From assembly GCA_050043005.1 (NCBI GenBank), contig JBHJIZ010000013.1, positions 1-50,425 of the forward strand: a stretch of DNA of 50,425 bases, read 5' to 3'. The stretch is from Thermohalobaculum sp050043005 (GTDB lineage: Bacteria > Pseudomonadota > Alphaproteobacteria > Rhodobacterales > Rhodobacteraceae). The translations under genes were made by a program, and so were the position numbers. Shown one piece after another: positions 7,995-16,684 of the stretch. The notes beneath the pieces are model-generated. The model searched no databases. It was not told where the DNA came from and saw nothing but the letters and a program-made list of their open reading frames with translations. Positions within the stretch are counted from its first letter, which is position 1; each line of letters starts with the position of its first letter.

Positions 7995-8654
7995 CTATTC
8001 GCCACTCAGCACGAGATTGAGATCCTCAGCAATTCCCGCCCCATGTGGGTGAGCACTGGTGCTGGCCAAAGCGTACGGAGTCTGGCCGCCGCCATACATA
8101 TTTGCCTTCGCTGCAATGCTCGCCCCATGCGAGAGCAGCACGCGCGCGACGTCGGGCGCATTCATCGGCATCCGTTGCCGATGGCTCTCGACACCATTCG
8201 CGCCGACATAGTGCAGCAGCGTGGACCGATGGCCGTACCGTGACCGCGCTGTGACCAGTTGAGGCTCTCGCGTCAACCGCAAGTCCAACGCCTCGATATC
8301 GCCCGCTAGAACGTCATCAAGCGCACTCTCGAAGGATGCTTCGCTGCACAAATCGCCAAGCGCCTCGACGGCATCCCAATCGGCGAACCCATACTCGTGG
8401 GACATCGTCAGTGCAGCGTCGGCATAAGTGAACTCAGCACGCATGACATCATCCACTGCTTTATGACGCGCGTCCGGCCACCACGAGCATACGTGCATCG
8501 CGATCCGGCGATCTCCCGCCTTGTGGCCAGCGTGCACCGTTCGCGCCTGTTGCGCGATCTGCTCACGGATCGGCAGCGCACGAAAGTCAGCAGTGCCCAG
8601 ATACGGGTGCAGGTCGCAGACAGCGGCAACCTCGTTCGCGATGTAGACTGGCAT
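7995..8654 (-). CDS. Short ankyrin-repeat protein
   Basis: 219 aa. The middle has the AxxTMSHEYGFADWDAV segment seen ahead of ankyrin repeats in a family of bacterial proteins. It is followed by repeat-like parts (about 108-145, then TLLHYVGANG about 144-153 and APDVARVLLSHGA about 165-177). Related proteins, as I recall them, continue with further repeats after the TPYALAS-like segment, so this one looks C-terminally shortened. No signal peptide is seen. Function is unknown; protein binding is the usual role of ankyrin repeats. It is isolated from its neighbours by gaps on both sides. Confidence 0.7.
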   Translation of the reverse strand: MPVYIANEVAAVCDLHPYLGTADFRALPIREQIAQQARTVHAGHKAGDRRIAMHVCSWWPDARHKAVDDVMRAEFTYADAALTMSHEYGFADWDAVEALGDLCSEASFESALDDVLAGDIEALDLRLTREPQLVTARSRYGHRSTLLHYVGANGVESHRQRMPMNAPDVARVLLSHGASIAAKANMYGGGQTPYALASTSAHPHGAGIAEDLNLVLSGE

Positions 8655-9035
8655 CTCTGATCGAAACCTCGCGACTTGGACAGGATTGCAATCCTACCAG
8701 AGCCTCAACGCGGCGATAGAGCAAGGATCAAGGCCCGCGCATCGCTCCTGCCAATTCCTCAACCAGCCTTGGGCCGTTAAGCAATACGGTTCTTCGCCGG
8801 TACGGCTTTGGCGCAATATCGACCCCAGCCATACGAAGGCGAAGGCCACTCCTGACTTGTCTTAACTACTCGCACTCCTGATTGGTGCCAGCCGTCCGAC
8901 GGGTACCCGCCTGTCCAACGTCGTACCCTCAAAGACCTATTTAGTTGAATACCTGAGACGCAGATACTGTCTCGCCTTTTATTGATCGCTAACCATTTCC
9001 AATAACCTTCTCGGCGTCACAAAGTTGAGAAGCGC
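8655..9035. other. Intergenic region between the ankyrin gene and the Hint protein gene
   Basis: No gene found. It should hold divergent promoters for both flanking genes. It contains the 14-bp palindrome at 8682-8695 close to the ankyrin gene start. No clear -35/-10 pair could be assigned. Confidence 0.5.
8682..8695. promoter_or_regulatory. Perfect 14-bp palindrome AGGATTGCAATCCT
   Basis: Lies 28 bp upstream of the ankyrin gene start and about 340 bp from the Hint gene. Its arms match the 5281-5295 palindrome, and its core GGATTGCAATC recurs at 37980-37990 in the SCO1/regB promoter gap. Probable operator; regulator unknown. Confidence 0.45.
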
Positions 9036-10778
9036 ATGTCGATCGAACACCAAGAAACAACGACTGACGGTGGTGACAATCATCTTGCGAACGTGAACGC
9101 CATCGACGTCTTGCGGGTCGATGGCAAGATTTTTGCCGTAACAGGCGGCACGGACAATCGCCTTGATGTCTACGAGATTGATAACGACCCGGCGTCACCG
9201 ACCTATGGGCAAATGTCGTCCACACCGGTCGATACCGTTGTCGACACCGCCAGTCTGAACCTGAACAACATCAAAGCCATCGAGTCGTTGGAAATTGACG
9301 GTACTACCTACGTGTTTGCTGGCGGAAGTGAAAGCGGAGTCTCCAGCTTCGCGGTCGACAATACCGGCCAGCTTACGCCGGTTGACAACGCGACCAACAC
9401 GGGCCCAATAAATCTGGAAGACGTCCGGGATCTGTCTACGGTCAGCTTGGATGACGGTGCAGGGGGCACGAACCACTTCCTCTTCACCGTGGCGGACGGA
9501 GCGGGCGCCAATTCCATCGACAACGACGGGATCAGTGTGTTCCAGGTTGCCAGTGATGGCACGATGACAAACGTCGATAACGTCATCGACGATGGCACGC
9601 TACAGATCAACAACCCCCAGGATATCGAAGCGGTACAGGTCGACGATGGAGCGGGCGGCGTCTCCACGTTCGTGATCGCAGGGGGCAACGAGGACGGAGT
9701 CTCGGTGTTCTCGGTCGCAGGCGACGGCACGCTGACGAACACCGACAACGTCACGGACGACGCGACGCTCCAACTGCAGAACGTCAGATCGATCGAGGGC
9801 TTCGAAATTGGCGGCACCAGCTACGTTGTCGTCGGTTCGGACGGAGAAGGATTGAGCTTCTTCGAGATCGATAATGCCGGGACGCTAACCGATGTCGGCA
9901 ACGTTGCCGATGACGCGACACTCAACCTCAATGCAATCGACGATGTCTATGTCGGTGAATATCAGGGCGTGCAGGCGCTGTGGGTCGCAGGCCGCGACGA
10001 TGGTCTTGACGTCTTCGAGATCAGTGTGACCGCTGGTACGGGCGAAATCGTTCTCACCCGGATCGCAAACTTCGACGAGACCAGCTTCGATACGTCCGAC
10101 ATGCGGGCCCTCGATGGTGACAGCGGTTTCATCGTTGCCGGGGACACTGCGTCAAGCTCGATATCCTCGTTCACCGCGCCCTGCTTCGCCCCCGATACGC
10201 TGATCCTGACGGTCGACGGCGAACTGCCAGTCGAAGAATTGGCGATCGGCGATCTGATCATGACCGCCGACCATGGTGCACGGCCGCTGCGCTGGATCGG
10301 ACGGCGCAGGGTCGCCTTCGGCACGCCCGAGACGAACAGGCAGAAGCCGATCGAGATCAAAGCGGGTGCGCTCGGCAGCGGTCTGCCGCGACGAACGCTA
10401 GTCGTCTCGCCACAGCACCGCATGGTGCTGCCCGGCCCGAATGGCACCGAGGCGCTTTGCTTGGCCAAGGGCTTGACCGGATTGGCAAACGTGCGGCGGA
10501 TGGCGGGGAAGCGCGCTACGACCTACTACGCACTGCTGCTCGACCAACATGAGGTCATCTACGCCGAAGGTGCCGCGACCGAAAGCTTCTTCCCCGGCGA
10601 ATTCATTCTTTCGCAGCTTCCGGAAACGCAGCGCGCTGAAGTCCTGTCGATTGTCTCCGGCAGCGCGACGCCCGGGGCGGGAGCGCCGTATGCACCAGCC
10701 CGCGCAGTCCTGACCCGCCAGGAAGTGGAAGCACTCGTATCAGCACATCGAAACAGTGTCGCCGACGCTGCAGCATGA
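9036..10778 (+). CDS. Seven-unit beta-propeller fused to a Hint (hedgehog/intein) domain
   Basis: 580 aa. Residues 1 to about 380 hold seven imperfect repeats of about 45-60 residues ending in patterns like GxxxGVSVFxVxxxGTL; this looks like a seven-bladed lactonase-type propeller. From C383 a Hint domain starts (CFAPDTLILT, then PVEELAIGDLI, LVVSPQHRMVL, HEVIYAEG), the Hint_2 type common in Rhodobacteraceae exported proteins. Hint domains can self-cleave at the Cys; here the residues after the domain (about 525-580) have no recognisable partner. There is no Sec signal, and a type I secreted protein is likely. Weak ribosome site GAGAAG. Stands alone between gaps. Confidence 0.82.
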   Translation: MSIEHQETTTDGGDNHLANVNAIDVLRVDGKIFAVTGGTDNRLDVYEIDNDPASPTYGQMSSTPVDTVVDTASLNLNNIKAIESLEIDGTTYVFAGGSESGVSSFAVDNTGQLTPVDNATNTGPINLEDVRDLSTVSLDDGAGGTNHFLFTVADGAGANSIDNDGISVFQVASDGTMTNVDNVIDDGTLQINNPQDIEAVQVDDGAGGVSTFVIAGGNEDGVSVFSVAGDGTLTNTDNVTDDATLQLQNVRSIEGFEIGGTSYVVVGSDGEGLSFFEIDNAGTLTDVGNVADDATLNLNAIDDVYVGEYQGVQALWVAGRDDGLDVFEISVTAGTGEIVLTRIANFDETSFDTSDMRALDGDSGFIVAGDTASSSISSFTAPCFAPDTLILTVDGELPVEELAIGDLIMTADHGARPLRWIGRRRVAFGTPETNRQKPIEIKAGALGSGLPRRTLVVSPQHRMVLPGPNGTEALCLAKGLTGLANVRRMAGKRATTYYALLLDQHEVIYAEGAATESFFPGEFILSQLPETQRAEVLSIVSGSATPGAGAPYAPARAVLTRQEVEALVSAHRNSVADAAA

Positions 10779-11237
10779 CACGCACCGCTTGCTCCGCGCA
10801 CGCAGCGTTGATTTGCTGATCGGGCTGCAAACGTTGACGGGCGACCGGGCACACGAAACCTGCAATCCATGACGGCAATGCGGCTCGCTGGAAGTGGTAC
10901 TCCAGCCGCAGTACTATGGTCTGAAACCCCGTTTGATGCTTTGTCAGCGGCGGCGCGTTGCTTTGGCGAACTGGTGATCCGGATGAGACGCTGACGTGCT
11001 ACCGACAGGGCCCATTCCGTCCAGCCGAATGCTTTTACAGGAGGCATATATAAGACTACCGCCCGGCAACGTGGACTGCTCGGGAAAGGGTGCCAACCCG
11101 GCAATTCTCGAAGGACGGATTATGGTTAACGCCCTGCCAGTCGACCTCGCGTTGTTACGAATGCGGTAGAAACGGAACACCGTTTCCATACGTTTGCACT
11201 ACCGATGCACTATGCCGCGTGGGTCAGCGCAGACGCG
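10779..11237. other. Intergenic region behind the Hint gene
   Basis: No supported gene. A hairpin with arms CTGGA/TCCAG plus GCGG/CCGC lies at 10880-10909, about 100 nt after the Hint gene, with no T-run. A second hairpin at 11169-11186 lies behind the convergent DUF1285 gene. The rest shows nothing recognisable. Confidence 0.5.
11169..11186. terminator. Hairpin GAAACGG-AACA-CCGTTTC
   Basis: Perfect 7-bp arms about 50 nt beyond the stop of the minus-strand DUF1285 gene. No T-run beyond the stem on either strand, so it is at best a weak terminator. Confidence 0.35.
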
Positions 11238-11849
11238 TTAACCTTCCAGTTCAGCCGACGGGATGACGGGGAAGAACCGGCCCCCCGAATGCAAACCGAA
11301 CCAGCGTTCACCGTTAACCTCTTCGTTAACGCCGATATCCACCAGGCGGTAATAGCTCTTTCGGTCGATCAGCGCTTCAAGCCCCCGGCGGACGTGCACG
11401 TAAGGCGCGGGCTCGCCGGTCTCGGGATCACGCTCGACCCGGATCGGATTGTCCGGCCCGGCGACCGTCCGGGCGCCGACATTGGTCTCGAAGGGCAGGG
11501 GCTGTGCGGGACCGACTCCAGTCGCCTCGAAGTCCACGGCGACGAATGGTGCATCGTCCACCGTGATCCCGATCTTCTCAACCGGTGTAACCAGATAGTA
11601 CTTGTCGTCCTCCAGTTTCAGGACACTCGCAAACAGCTTGACCAGTTCGACGCGGCCAATCGGGGTGCCGAGATACCACCACATCCCGTCCCGCCCGATT
11701 CGAATGTCGAGATCGCCGCAATAAGGCGGGTTCCACAGGTGCACCGGAGGGGGGCCCTTCTGTGCCCTTTGGGCAGCCGCAACGGCCTTCGCGAGGCTAT
11801 CTGCTGCGCCGGGGTCACTCAATGGATCAGAAATTTGTGTCTCCGACAT
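11238..11849 (-). CDS. DUF1285 family protein
   Basis: 203 aa. Strong family features: HLWNPPYCGDLDIRI, then WWYLGTPIGR, VTPVEKIGITVDDAPF and YVHVRRGLEALIDR near the end. Soluble, no signal peptide. Biochemical function is unknown. It is divergent, with an 82-bp gap, from the MoxR operon, an arrangement I recall as common in Rhodobacterales; this suggests shared control but no proven link. Confidence 0.85.
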   Translation of the reverse strand: MSETQISDPLSDPGAADSLAKAVAAAQRAQKGPPPVHLWNPPYCGDLDIRIGRDGMWWYLGTPIGRVELVKLFASVLKLEDDKYYLVTPVEKIGITVDDAPFVAVDFEATGVGPAQPLPFETNVGARTVAGPDNPIRVERDPETGEPAPYVHVRRGLEALIDRKSYYRLVDIGVNEEVNGERWFGLHSGGRFFPVIPSAELEG

Positions 11850-11931
11850 GCATTAACCCCTGTTGCCTTTCCTTTGCGCTACATAGCTTATGTTAACGAA
11901 AGTGACCAACCGATTGCCCGGAGGCTTCCGT

Positions 11932-12927
11932 ATGTCCGACCCCGTCGCCGCGATTGAACAGGCTGGCGCAGAACTCGAAAAGGTCAAATCCGAAATCGCA
12001 AAGCGGATCGTTGGCCAGAATAACGTTGTTAATCAAAGCCTTACGGCCATCCTGTCCGGTGGACATGCCTTGCTGGTCGGTGTCCCCGGTCTCGCAAAGA
12101 CACGGCTGGTCGACACGCTCGGGAAGGTGCTGGGACTTGATTCCAATCGTATCCAGTTCACGCCCGACCTGATGCCTGCGGATATCCTAGGGTCCGAGGT
12201 TTTGGAAGAAGGCGCCGACGGATCGCGTATGTTCAAGTTTATCCAAGGACCTGTTTTCACGCGGCTTTTGATGGCGGACGAGATCAACCGTGCCTCGCCC
12301 AGAACACAATCCGCCCTGCTTCAGGCGATGCAGGAATATCACGTGACAGTGGCTGGCGAGGACCGGGCGCTGGACCGTCCGTTCCACGTGCTCGCGACCC
12401 AGAACCCCATCGAGCAGGAGGGAACATACCCGCTGCCCGAAGCGCAGCTCGACCGTTTCCTGCTGCAGATTGGCGTGGATTACCCGACGCGCGACGAGGA
12501 GCGCGATATCCTGATCGCGACCACGGGTTCTCAGGAAGCCGTTTGCGAACAGGTTCTCAGCGCGGAAAAACTGATTGAAATGCAGACACTTGTCCGCGCG
12601 ATGCCGGTCGGTGAGGCAGTCGTCGAAGCTATCCTTTCGCTGGTACGATCCGCCCGACCGGGCGAGCCAGAGGCCGCAGCCGCCGCGACAAAGCGGCTCG
12701 CCTGGGGGCCAGGTCCGCGTGCAGCACAGTCCTTGATGCTGGCCGTTCGCGCCAAGGCGCTGCTCGAGGGGCGACTGGCTCCGACCCTGGATGACGTCAG
12801 AGCGCTTGCTCCCGCTGCAATGTCGCACCGGATGGCACTCAGCTTCTCGGCCCGCGCCGAGGGCGCATCGATCGCAGGCGTTATCGAGGAATTGCTGGGG
12901 CAGACATCGATTGCCGAAGCCGCCTGA
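11932..12927 (+). CDS. MoxR-family AAA+ ATPase
   Basis: 331 aa from ATG 11932, chosen because GGAGG lies 8 nt upstream; an in-frame ATG at 11890 lacks such a site. Walker A GVPGLAKT, Walker B LMADEIN, sensor region ATQNPIEQEGTYPLPEAQLDRF (all diagnostic of MoxR). The C-terminal lid helical part ends near AEGASIAGVIEELL. MoxR ATPases act with VWA-domain partners as chaperones or in assembly of membrane or periplasmic complexes. It is the first gene of a run with DUF58, DUF4159 and a VWA membrane protein, presumably its partners. Confidence 0.92.
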   Translation: MSDPVAAIEQAGAELEKVKSEIAKRIVGQNNVVNQSLTAILSGGHALLVGVPGLAKTRLVDTLGKVLGLDSNRIQFTPDLMPADILGSEVLEEGADGSRMFKFIQGPVFTRLLMADEINRASPRTQSALLQAMQEYHVTVAGEDRALDRPFHVLATQNPIEQEGTYPLPEAQLDRFLLQIGVDYPTRDEERDILIATTGSQEAVCEQVLSAEKLIEMQTLVRAMPVGEAVVEAILSLVRSARPGEPEAAAAATKRLAWGPGPRAAQSLMLAVRAKALLEGRLAPTLDDVRALAPAAMSHRMALSFSARAEGASIAGVIEELLGQTSIAEAA

Positions 12928-12971
12928 GTGCTGTCCGCATCAGACATATCCGGGTCTCAGGGTCACATTTG

Positions 12972-13865
12972 ATGGCGTCGTCAACCAATGCATCTGCCGC
13001 GCTGCGGCGCGACGCCGAGAAGATCTCTGGCTCGCTGCCACCGCTTCTGGTTGAAGCAGACCGGCTCGTCTCGACCCTGGTGACCGGCGCACACGGCCGC
13101 AAACGGTCCGGCATCGGGGAGACGTTCTGGCAGTACCGGCCCGCGCATCCGGGCGACTCGCTGGGGCAGGTCGATTGGCGGCGATCCGCGAAGTCCGACC
13201 GCCTATTCGTACGCGAGATGGAGTGGGAAGCGGCAGAGAGTACGGTTTTTTGGTGTGATCGCGCGCGCTCTATGGACTTCAAATCGGACCGGGTTGAGCG
13301 AACGAAGGCCGAGCGCGCCCAGCTGCTGACCCTTGCAACCGCGGTCCTGATGCACAGGGGCGGCGAACGCTTCGGTCTGCTCGGGACAGACCTCGCCCAA
13401 CCGCGCGGCGGTGAAACACAGCTCATGCGGATGGCTGCGACCGTGACTGCACCTGACCACAACGCGAAGGACTTCGGCGCGCCACCCAAGGGTCATTTGC
13501 CAAAAGCGGGCAAAGCCGTCTTCTTTTCGGATTTCATGGGGCCACGGGACGATGTGTTTCCGGCACTTCTGAATGCCGCTGGTCAGGGCACCGGCGGTGT
13601 CTTCGTGATGATCCTGGATCCGGTCGAAGAGGAATTCCCGTTCCATGGCCGTATTCGCTTCGAGTCGGTTGCGCGCGCGGTGCGCCACGAAACGGACGAG
13701 GCGGACAGCCTGCGCCAAGAATACCTGGCGCGGCTCGCGGAGCGGCGCAATGATCTTGACGCTGTTGCCCGGCGCGCCGGTTGGCATCTGATCCTGCACC
13801 GCACCGACGAGAGCCCGCGCAAAGCGCTTGTCGCCCTGCATGGCTTTCTGGGGGGTGGGCAATGA
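12972..13865 (+). CDS. DUF58 domain protein (MoxR partner)
   Basis: 297 aa from ATG 12972 (a TTG sits one codon earlier; no strong ribosome site). The DUF58 core is clear: GIGETFWQYRPAHPGDSLGQVDWRRSAKSDRLFVREME, describing the usual YxPGDxxRxIDWRxSA pattern. DUF58 proteins have a VWA-like fold, but the metal-site motif here reads DRARS instead of DxSxS, so metal binding at this site is doubtful. It is soluble and overlaps the next gene by ATGA, which indicates translational coupling. Confidence 0.88.
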   Translation: MASSTNASAALRRDAEKISGSLPPLLVEADRLVSTLVTGAHGRKRSGIGETFWQYRPAHPGDSLGQVDWRRSAKSDRLFVREMEWEAAESTVFWCDRARSMDFKSDRVERTKAERAQLLTLATAVLMHRGGERFGLLGTDLAQPRGGETQLMRMAATVTAPDHNAKDFGAPPKGHLPKAGKAVFFSDFMGPRDDVFPALLNAAGQGTGGVFVMILDPVEEEFPFHGRIRFESVARAVRHETDEADSLRQEYLARLAERRNDLDAVARRAGWHLILHRTDESPRKALVALHGFLGGGQ

Positions 13866-16681
13866 TCTCCATCGGTTCGCTGGCCTTTCTTAACCCTTGG
13901 ATCCTGGCTGGTCTGATCGCTCTGCCGATCATCTGGTTCCTGCTGCGCGCGATCCCGCCATCGCCGCGCACACAGGTGTTTGCTGGCGTTCGGCTGCTGC
14001 TTGGGCTCGAGGATCAGGACCGGCAGTCGGACAAGACGCCATGGTGGCTGCTGTTGCTGCGATGCCTTGCCATCGCCGCGGCTTTGATTGGCTTTTCACA
14101 ACCTGTGCTGAACCTAGAGACCCGGTTGGCAGGCCAGGGACCGGTCCTGGTCGTGATGGATCAGGGGTGGGCGAGTGCGCCTGACTGGTCAGCGCGGATC
14201 TCGACCGCGCGCGCGGTTTTGGACGAAGCCGAACAAGCCGGACGCGATGTGATGCTTGCCAGCGTCTCTGACGGGACGGTCAGCCCGGCGATGTCGGCGG
14301 CGGCCGCGAAGCCATTGCTGTCTTCGGTGGAGCCGCGCCCCTGGACACCGGATGCCAAGACATTGGTCGAAACCCTTGAAACACTCGACCCCGAACCCGG
14401 TGAGACGATCTGGTTTCATGATGGCATTGGTGGCGAGGCCGAGGACATGTTGCGCGACAGGCTGGCCGAAATGGGAACGCTTCACCTGATCGGACCTCGA
14501 AACCCGAGCCCGGCGGTGACACCGCCATTCCTTGAGGAAGGCTATCTGAAGACGAGGGTTTTGCGGACCGGTTCTGGCGCACAGTCTATCGACGTTGCAG
14601 CGATGGCGCGTGACGAGGACGGCAGAGAGCGTCGTATCGCCGTGGCTCGCGCCGAATTCTCGGGTGACGAGGCGAGTACGACTGTGACCTTTAATCTGCC
14701 ACCCGAACGTCAGGGCCAAGTGACGCGTGTCCTGCTGACGGTGCAACCTTCGGCAGGTGGCGCTGCGTTCGCTGACGGGGCTATCCGCCGGGTCCGGACG
14801 GGTCTGGTCTCGACAACAGGGGACGATGCGCTGAGTAATCTGACCTCTCCGACACACTATCTCGAGCAGGCCTTGGTGCCTTGGGCGGATCTGTTGCCGG
14901 GCAGTCTGGATGCAGCACTCAAGCAGGATCTGCCTGCGATTATTCTGGTTGATCAAGGAGAGTTCCCCGAGGAAGAGCGGAATGCTCTGACGGAATGGGT
15001 CTCGGACGGAGGTCTGCTGATACGGTTCGCGGGGCCGCGTCTGGCGGCGTCTGTAGGATCGCCTGGCTTTGTGACAGGTGCGAATGATGACCTTCTTCCC
15101 GTCCGGCTACGCCGTGGCGGTCGGGTGCTTGGCGGAGCACTCGCCTGGAGCACACCGCGCGCGCTGGGCCCCTTCGACCCGGCTGGTCCGTTTCGTGGTC
15201 TCGCACTGCCGGAGGAGGTTGACGTGCGCACTCAGGTGCTCGCAGAGCCTTCGCCCGATCTGGCGGGCAAGGTCTGGGCCAGTCTGGACGATGGAACACC
15301 TTTGGTGACGGCAAAACGGCTGGGTGAGGGGCGCGTCGTGCTCTTTCACGTCTCTTCGGATGCCGAATGGTCATCGCTGCCATTATCCGGCTTGTTCGTT
15401 GAGATGCTTGGCCGCCTGATGGCGCTTGCGCCCGGCCGCGCCGCGTCTGCGTCGGACGAGCAGGCCCAGGCGGGCCCGCTCTGGCGGCCGGATCCTCTGA
15501 TGGGTGCCGACGGGGTGCCGCGTCCGGCATCGGATCTGGATGCGACCGTACCGGGCGAACTAATTGCAAGCGCGATTGCTGGCCCGGAACTTCTGCCAGG
15601 CGTGTATACGCGCGCCGATGGTGCGACCACCACACAGCGCGGCCCGCAGGCTGCCGTGGTCAATGTTATAGCTCAGGATGGGGAACTGACCCGGTTCTCG
15701 GGTGCGCCGGAGACAGCCACAAGTGAGACCTTGGGCACGAATGCACCGCAAAGGTATGGGGCACTTCTCTTGACGCTTGCGGTTGTTCTCGCGCTGATCG
15801 ATGTGATCGCCACGCTTCTGGTCGCAGGCCGCATTCGCCTTGCACGCCCGCGCGCCGCGCTTTCGATCGCGCTTCTGGCAGGCGGGTTGATGCTTCTGCC
15901 GCAGGGGTCGGCCGACGCACAGGAAAGCGATGTCCCGCGTGAGGCGGTATCCTCGACCGCAGAAACGACACTGGCCTTCATTATCACCGGCGACAGCCGC
16001 ATTGATTCAAAATCCGAAGCAGGTGTCCTGGGGCTTGGTCAAGCGATGACGGCTCGAACGGCTGTCGAGCCTGGTCCGCCCGTGGGTGTGCGTCCCGGCC
16101 AGGACGAGTTGGCATTCTATCCGGTCCTTTACTGGCCGCTGACGGATCAGACCGTGCCCACGACGGATGGGTTGAATGCGCTCTCGGAGTATATTCGCAC
16201 CGGCGGCATGCTGATCATCGATACGCAGAGTGGTGCCTCGGGCTTTGGCGGTGCATCAGCCAGCCAGATGCGCGGCATTGCGCGTGCACTGAACCTTCCG
16301 CCGTTGGCACCGGTCGACCGGGATCACGTTCTGACGCGCACGTTCTATCTGCTTAACGAGTTTCCCGGACGATGGCGTGGTGACCGCATCTGGGCCGAGG
16401 CAGCACCACAGCGCCAGGGCGCCGGAGCAGATGCCGACATCCCGCAATTCGACCGGGTGGATGACAACGTCTCACCTGTCGTCGTGGGGTCTGCTGACTG
16501 GGCCGCCGCATGGGCCGTCGATGATGCGGGTCTGCCGCTCTATCCAGTTGGTCGGCCCGGCGACCGTCAGCGCGAGATGGCGATCCGGTTCGGTGTCAAT
16601 ACGGTGATGTATGCGCTGACAGGCAACTACAAGTCCGATCAGGTTCATGCGCCTGCGGTGCTCCAGCGGTTGGGACAGTAG
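13862..16681 (+). CDS. BatA/DUF4159 membrane protein
   Basis: 939 aa from the ATG overlapping the DUF58 stop (ATGA). N-terminal BatA-type segment with two membrane helices (about 8-28 and 60-80; FLNPWILAGLIALPIIWFLLR is typical). A degenerate VWA-like part follows (MDQGWA where DxSxS is expected), then a large central region. Near residues 640-690 a pair of hydrophobic helices precedes the C-terminal DUF4159 domain (about 705-939), which has the LAFIITGD and YIRTGGMLIIDTQ segments and a glutamine-amidotransferase-like fold. Probably a membrane scaffold acting with MoxR. One base triplet separates it from the next gene. Confidence 0.85.
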   Translation: MISIGSLAFLNPWILAGLIALPIIWFLLRAIPPSPRTQVFAGVRLLLGLEDQDRQSDKTPWWLLLLRCLAIAAALIGFSQPVLNLETRLAGQGPVLVVMDQGWASAPDWSARISTARAVLDEAEQAGRDVMLASVSDGTVSPAMSAAAAKPLLSSVEPRPWTPDAKTLVETLETLDPEPGETIWFHDGIGGEAEDMLRDRLAEMGTLHLIGPRNPSPAVTPPFLEEGYLKTRVLRTGSGAQSIDVAAMARDEDGRERRIAVARAEFSGDEASTTVTFNLPPERQGQVTRVLLTVQPSAGGAAFADGAIRRVRTGLVSTTGDDALSNLTSPTHYLEQALVPWADLLPGSLDAALKQDLPAIILVDQGEFPEEERNALTEWVSDGGLLIRFAGPRLAASVGSPGFVTGANDDLLPVRLRRGGRVLGGALAWSTPRALGPFDPAGPFRGLALPEEVDVRTQVLAEPSPDLAGKVWASLDDGTPLVTAKRLGEGRVVLFHVSSDAEWSSLPLSGLFVEMLGRLMALAPGRAASASDEQAQAGPLWRPDPLMGADGVPRPASDLDATVPGELIASAIAGPELLPGVYTRADGATTTQRGPQAAVVNVIAQDGELTRFSGAPETATSETLGTNAPQRYGALLLTLAVVLALIDVIATLLVAGRIRLARPRAALSIALLAGGLMLLPQGSADAQESDVPREAVSSTAETTLAFIITGDSRIDSKSEAGVLGLGQAMTARTAVEPGPPVGVRPGQDELAFYPVLYWPLTDQTVPTTDGLNALSEYIRTGGMLIIDTQSGASGFGGASASQMRGIARALNLPPLAPVDRDHVLTRTFYLLNEFPGRWRGDRIWAEAAPQRQGAGADADIPQFDRVDDNVSPVVVGSADWAAAWAVDDAGLPLYPVGRPGDRQREMAIRFGVNTVMYALTGNYKSDQVHAPAVLQRLGQ

Positions 16682-16684
16682 GCC

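Noticed and set aside
10559..11104. Minus-strand 181-codon frame across the Hint gene end and the gap behind it
   Set aside because: Mostly antisense to the Hint domain, no ribosome site and no known domain.
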